Assembly: GCF_014083985.1 (NCBI RefSeq)
Contig: NZ_CP046907.1
Location: forward strand, 5,776,501 to 5,840,500
DNA: 64,000 nt
Source: Streptomyces sp. SCUT-3
GTDB lineage: Bacteria; Actinomycetota; Actinomycetes; Streptomycetales; Streptomycetaceae
Direction: 5' to 3'
A model generated the notes under the pieces. It worked only from the letters and a program-made list of their open reading frames with translations, was not told where the DNA came from and ran no database searches. The translations under genes were made by a program, and so were the position numbers. This document shows, piece by piece, positions 61,178 to 64,000 of the stretch (positions are counted from its first letter, which is position 1; every line of letters starts with the position of its first letter).

Positions 61178-62980
61178 CCGCCGAGCCCCGCGCCGCCGCC
61201 CCGCACGCCGCCGAGCCGCCTGCCGCCGGCCGAGGACGCGGCACGCTGCGGCGCCTGCTGCCCGCCGTGCTGCCGCACCGCAGGACCGCCGCGCACACCG
61301 CCGCCGCGTGCCTGGTCGACCAGGCGGCCTCGTGCTCCTCGTCACCTGGCTCGCCCACACCGTCGGCCGGGCGGTGACCGAGCGCACGGCCCCGGGGCGG
61401 GCACGCTCGCCTGCCTCGCCGGGCTCGTGCTGCTGCGCTCCGCCGCCACCTGGCGGCAGATGGACCTCTCCCACGACCTGGCCTACCGCATCCTCGCCGA
61501 GCTCCGGGTCCGCGTCTACGACGGGACGGCGCGCAGCGCACCCGCCCGCATCGCTGGTCGGCGCAGCGGCGACCTGGCCGCGACCGCGATGAGCGACATC
61601 GAGGCGCTGGAGTTCTTCTACGCCCACGCGGTCGCCCAGCTCCTGGCCTCCGCGGCCGTCTTCGCCGCCGGATCGGCCGTGCTCGCACGGCTGGAGCCGT
61701 GGCTGCTCGCCGCCGTCCTGCCCGCGGCGGGGGCGCTCGTGCTGCACACCCTCCTCGGCACCCGGGCCCGCACGGCCCGCGGCGACCGCACCCGGGCCGC
61801 CGCGGCCGCGCTGTCCGCGGATTCCGTCGACACCGTCGACGGAATCCGCGAACTGCTGGCGTACGGGGCGCTGCCCGGGCGCCGCGCCCGGCTCGCGGAC
61901 CGGGGCGCCGCGCTGGCCGCCGCGCAGCGGGACGAGGCCCGGCACGACGGGGTGTTCGCCGCGGTCCAGGACGTCCTGGTCGCACTCGCGCTCGTCGGCG
62001 TGGTCGGCTGCGCCGCGCACCTGGGCGACGGCAGCCTGGGCGGGGCGTGGACCCCGGCCGTGCCGGCCCTCGCCCTCGCCGTCCTCGCACCGGTCGCCTC
62101 CTGCGCGGACGCCCTGCGGCAGGCGGGCACCCTGCGCGCCTCGGCGGCCCGGGTCCTCGCCGCAGCCGGGGCCCCCTGCAGCGCGCCGCCCGCCGTCGAC
62201 CCCGTCCCCCTCCCCGCCGGACCGCTGGGTCTGCGCCTGCGGGACGTGCACTTCGACTACGGGGGGCGGCCCGTCCTGCGGGGGGTGGACCTCACCGTCC
62301 CGCCCGGCCGCACGCTCGCCCTCGTCGGCGCGTCGGGTGCGGGCAAGACCAGCCTCGCCCACCTCGTGGCCCGCTTCTGGGACCCCTCCCGCGGAACCGT
62401 CGAACTGCTGCCCGCCGACGGCGGCGACGCGGTGGACGTCCGGCGGGTCGCCGACGGCGAACTGCGCCGGGCCGTCGCCCTGGTCGGCCAGGACAACGCG
62501 CTCCTGCACGGCACGCTCCGCGACAACCTGCTGCTGGCCGCGCCCGAAGCCGACGAGGCGCTCCTCGACCGGGTGGTCCGCCGGTGCGGCGTCGACCGGA
62601 CGGCGGCGGCCCTGCCGGAGGGCCTGGACAGCCCGGTCGGCGAGCGCGGCGCCACGCTTTCGGGCGGCCAGCGGGCCCGGATCGCCCTGGCCCGCGCCCT
62701 CCTGACCGGCCCCAGGGTCCTGGTGCTGGACGAGGCCACCGCGCACGTCGACGCCGCCGGCGACGCCGAACTGGCCGAGGCGCTCGCGGGGACCGACGAG
62801 GGCCGCACCACGGTGGTCGTCGCCCACCGGCCGGCGACGATCCGGCGCGCCGGGCACATCGCCGTGCTGGAGGGCGGGCGCGTCGTGGAGCAGGGGACCT
62901 GGGACGAACTGCGGGGGAGCGGAGGGGCGTTGGACCGGGTCCTCGGCGCCGTGGTCCCCGGCGCCCGCACCGGCGGATGA
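61174..62980 (+). CDS. ABC exporter half-transporter 2 (two frame breaks near the start)
   Basis: About 602 residues after repair at 61330 and 61402 (one G each). The membrane domain includes SDIEALEFFYAHAVAQLLAS and LEPWLLAAVLPAAGALVLHT. The ATPase has Walker A LVGASGAGKTSLAHLV, Q loop ALVGQDNALLHGTLRDNLLL, signature LSGGQRARIALARALL and Walker B VLVLDEATAHVDA. The two half-transporters overlap (ATGA), indicating a heterodimer that would export the modified peptide. In both, the residue after Walker B is Glu, so both sites could hydrolyse ATP. Confidence 0.85.
61816..61850. repeat. 16-bp perfect inverted repeat inside exporter gene 2
   Basis: CGCGGATTCCGTCGAC (61816-61831) and its complement (61835-61850) are split by ACC. 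Both arms are translated (SADSVDTVDGIREL) in the membrane-domain coupling region. Confidence 0.8.
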
Positions 62981-63153
62981 ACGCGCCCGCCCGGGGCGCG
63001 CGCCCGGGCGGGCGCACCCTGCGGCCGGTCAGCACCCTGCGGCCGGTCCGGCCCGCCCGCGTCCGGCTTCTTCGCCGGGCGCCCGTCCGCCGGGGCGCCC
63101 GTCCGCCGGACGCCCCGGCATCGTGCGGCGGCGTGCCGGGCAGGAGATGCTGA
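62977..63153 (+). CDS. possible small Arg/Pro-rich frame coupled to the exporter
   Basis: 58 residues from ATG 62977, overlapping the exporter stop (ATGA), ending at 63153. Composition is Arg, Pro and Ala with a short repeat TLRPVS/TLRPVR. No domain is recognised. Given the indel errors nearby it may be a chance frame or a fragment of a longer gene. Confidence 0.25.
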   Translation: MNAPARGARPGGRTLRPVSTLRPVRPARVRLLRRAPVRRGARPPDAPASCGGVPGRRC

Positions 63154-63262
63154 TCCGGGCCGCCCGCGGGCGGCTGCCGAACCGGCCGGGCACGGGGAGG
63201 GCGCGCGGGCCTGCTCCGCGTCTCCGTGCCGTTCCCGTGCCGCCACCGTGAAAGGAACCAGC

Positions 63263-63457
63263 GTGTCGTTGACCTTCCGCAAGAGCATCCGGATCCTCCC
63301 CGGCGTCCGCCTGAACCTGAACCGCAGGTCCTGGTCGGTCACCCTCGGCGGCCGGAGGGGGCCGCGCCGCACGATCAGCTCCACCGGGCACCGCACCACC
63401 TCCGTGGACCTGCCGGGGCCGTTCGGGTTCCGCCGCACCACCACCCGCCGCCGCTGA
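63263..63457 (+). CDS. DUF4236 small protein
   Basis: 64 residues beginning SLTFRKSIRILPGVRLNLNR, the hallmark of DUF4236, followed by WSVTLGGRRGPRRTISSTG and a basic tail. Function unknown; the domain is often fused to or beside DNA-processing or signalling proteins. GTG 63263 has AAAGGA 7 bases upstream. It stands alone between the exporter operon and a terminator. Confidence 0.8.
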   Translation: MSLTFRKSIRILPGVRLNLNRRSWSVTLGGRRGPRRTISSTGHRTTSVDLPGPFGFRRTTTRRR

Positions 63458-63460
63458 CGC

Positions 63461-63490
63461 CCCTCACCGCCCTTCCCCGCCCGGTGAGGG
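63461..63490 (+). terminator. terminator after the DUF4236 gene
   Basis: CCCTCACC (63461-63468) pairs with GGTGAGGG (63483-63490) across a 14-base loop, 4 bp after the stop codon. Confidence 0.6.
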
Positions 63491-63519
63491 ACACCGCGCA
63501 GAGGCCCTCCGAACTGCCC

Positions 63520-63543
63520 GGTCCCGGATCCGGATCCGGGACC
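63520..63543. repeat. 24-bp perfect palindrome
   Basis: GGTCCCGGATCC is followed immediately by its reverse complement GGATCCGGGACC. It could be an operator or part of a second terminator; nothing in the context decides. Confidence 0.6.
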
Positions 63544-63796
63544 GGGACCGGACCCGGTCCTGCGCGGGCCGGACCCGGCCCGTCCTCCTCGGCGACGGCC
63601 GGGTCCGCGGCCGTCCGCCCGGTCCCGGGAGGAACCCCGCGCACCCCGACGCCGGGGCGGAAGCCGCTGCCGGACTCCGTCCACGGCCGATGTGAACCGG
63701 TCGCCGGTGCGCCGACGTGCGGCAGCGGCGGCACGGGCGGTTTCGCCGTGCGCGCAAAGCGCTTGCGGGGCCGGCCGGCCTCCGTACCCTCCCGGC

Positions 63797-64000
63797 ATGA
63801 AACCACCTGCCTTCTCCGTCCAGGCCCAGCCCCGGGACGCCGCTTCCTGGACCGCTCTGGCCCGGCGCCTGGAAGCCGGCGGATACGATGCGCTGCTGAC
63901 GGCCGATCACCCGGGCGCCACGGCCTCCCCCTTCGTCGCGCTGGCGGCCGCGGCGGCGGTCACCGAGCGCATCGGCCTCGGCTCCTACGTCTCCCAGGCG
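63797..64000 (+). CDS. LLM-class flavin-dependent oxidoreductase, 3' partial
   Basis: Only the first 68 codons are in the window, running open to the end. The N terminus FSVQAQPRDAASWTALARRL, then GGYDALLTADHP and VTERIGLGSYVSQA, matches the first strands and helices of the luciferase-like barrel, usually F420- or FMN-dependent in actinobacteria. ATG 63797 is the first start of the frame and aligns with the first beta strand. The substrate cannot be judged from this part. Confidence 0.75.
   Translation, partial: MKPPAFSVQAQPRDAASWTALARRLEAGGYDALLTADHPGATASPFVALAAAAAVTERIGLGSYVSQA

Larger units (their letters stand above)
63458..63796. other. 339-bp gap with hairpins and palindrome, no gene seen
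   Basis: Contains the terminator at 63461-63490, a perfect 24-bp palindrome at 63520-63543 and a run of CCGGGACCGG-type repeats to 63600. Near 63745-63790 CGCAAAGCGCTTGCGG (a dyad around AGCGCT) and TACCCT occur just before the next start and may be its promoter/operator. Confidence 0.55.

Noticed and set aside
58339-61377. A 1012-codon frame across the dehydrogenase and exporter genes
   Set aside because: It joins correct pieces with long Arg/Pro shadow stretches; motifs show the real proteins pass between frames at G/C-run errors.

Overview
The window is very GC-rich (above 70 % by eye), with strong G/C bias at codon position 3 and frequent 4-base stop/start overlaps (ATGA, GTGA, TTGA). 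It carries a complete conservon (cvnABCD), an SCO0854-like RING protein, a CmlR-type exporter and a small C/G palindrome of the kind scattered in Streptomyces genomes. Together these point to a Streptomyces-like actinomycete chromosome. No rRNA, tRNA, prophage or CRISPR array was recognised.

Layout. 0-11.6 kb is central metabolism: the end of nicotinate phosphoribosyltransferase, a leftward formate dehydrogenase pair (molybdopterin subunit plus NuoE-NuoF fusion), and a tightly coupled rightward operon of acetyl-CoA synthetase, pyruvate dehydrogenase E1 alpha, E1 beta, E2 and an acyl carrier protein. 11.6-20.2 kb holds a hydrolase, two orphan small proteins, an NAD-dependent epimerase, a cytochrome oxidase subunit I behind a tandem-palindrome promoter, and the RING/TerD-like protein. 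20.2-27.4 kb holds kynurenine genes with an Lrp regulator, an ECF sigma gene interrupted by a small palindromic insertion and its DGPF partner, a TetR regulator, a VOC protein and a chloramphenicol-type exporter with a candidate leader peptide. 27.8-38.5 kb holds the conservon with two P450s, a 14-TM exporter, a degenerate caspase-like protein and a secreted lipase. 38.5-49 kb holds a solo TnpB element, a VOC protein, a rhomboid protease, GreA-like and S4 proteins, a DUF234-type ATPase, a CobW GTPase, and a class IV aminotransferase with a divergent MerR regulator.

The most interesting region is 47.9-63.0 kb. A FUR-family (probably Zur-like) operator lies between a beta-propeller gene and a FecBCDE-type metallophore uptake operon. 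A second similar operator lies before a 39-residue cysteine-free candidate RiPP precursor. A strong hairpin follows the precursor, and then come an E1-like/leader-binding protein, a CocE/NonD hydrolase, a YcaO enzyme, a SagB-like dehydrogenase and two ABC exporter half-transporters. The simplest reading is a metal-regulated azole-type (TOMM) peptide system with its own export and re-import, possibly a ribosomal metallophore.

Quality warning. Many genes carry reading-frame breaks that one added (rarely removed) G or C in a short G/C run repairs, at about 4.28, 32.94 and 50.9-61.4 kb, with about eleven in one 1.1 kb stretch. Catalytic motifs are intact once the frames are joined, so I treat these as sequence errors, not gene decay. 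The sigma gene break at 23.7 kb is different: it is a real-looking insertion of a palindrome.
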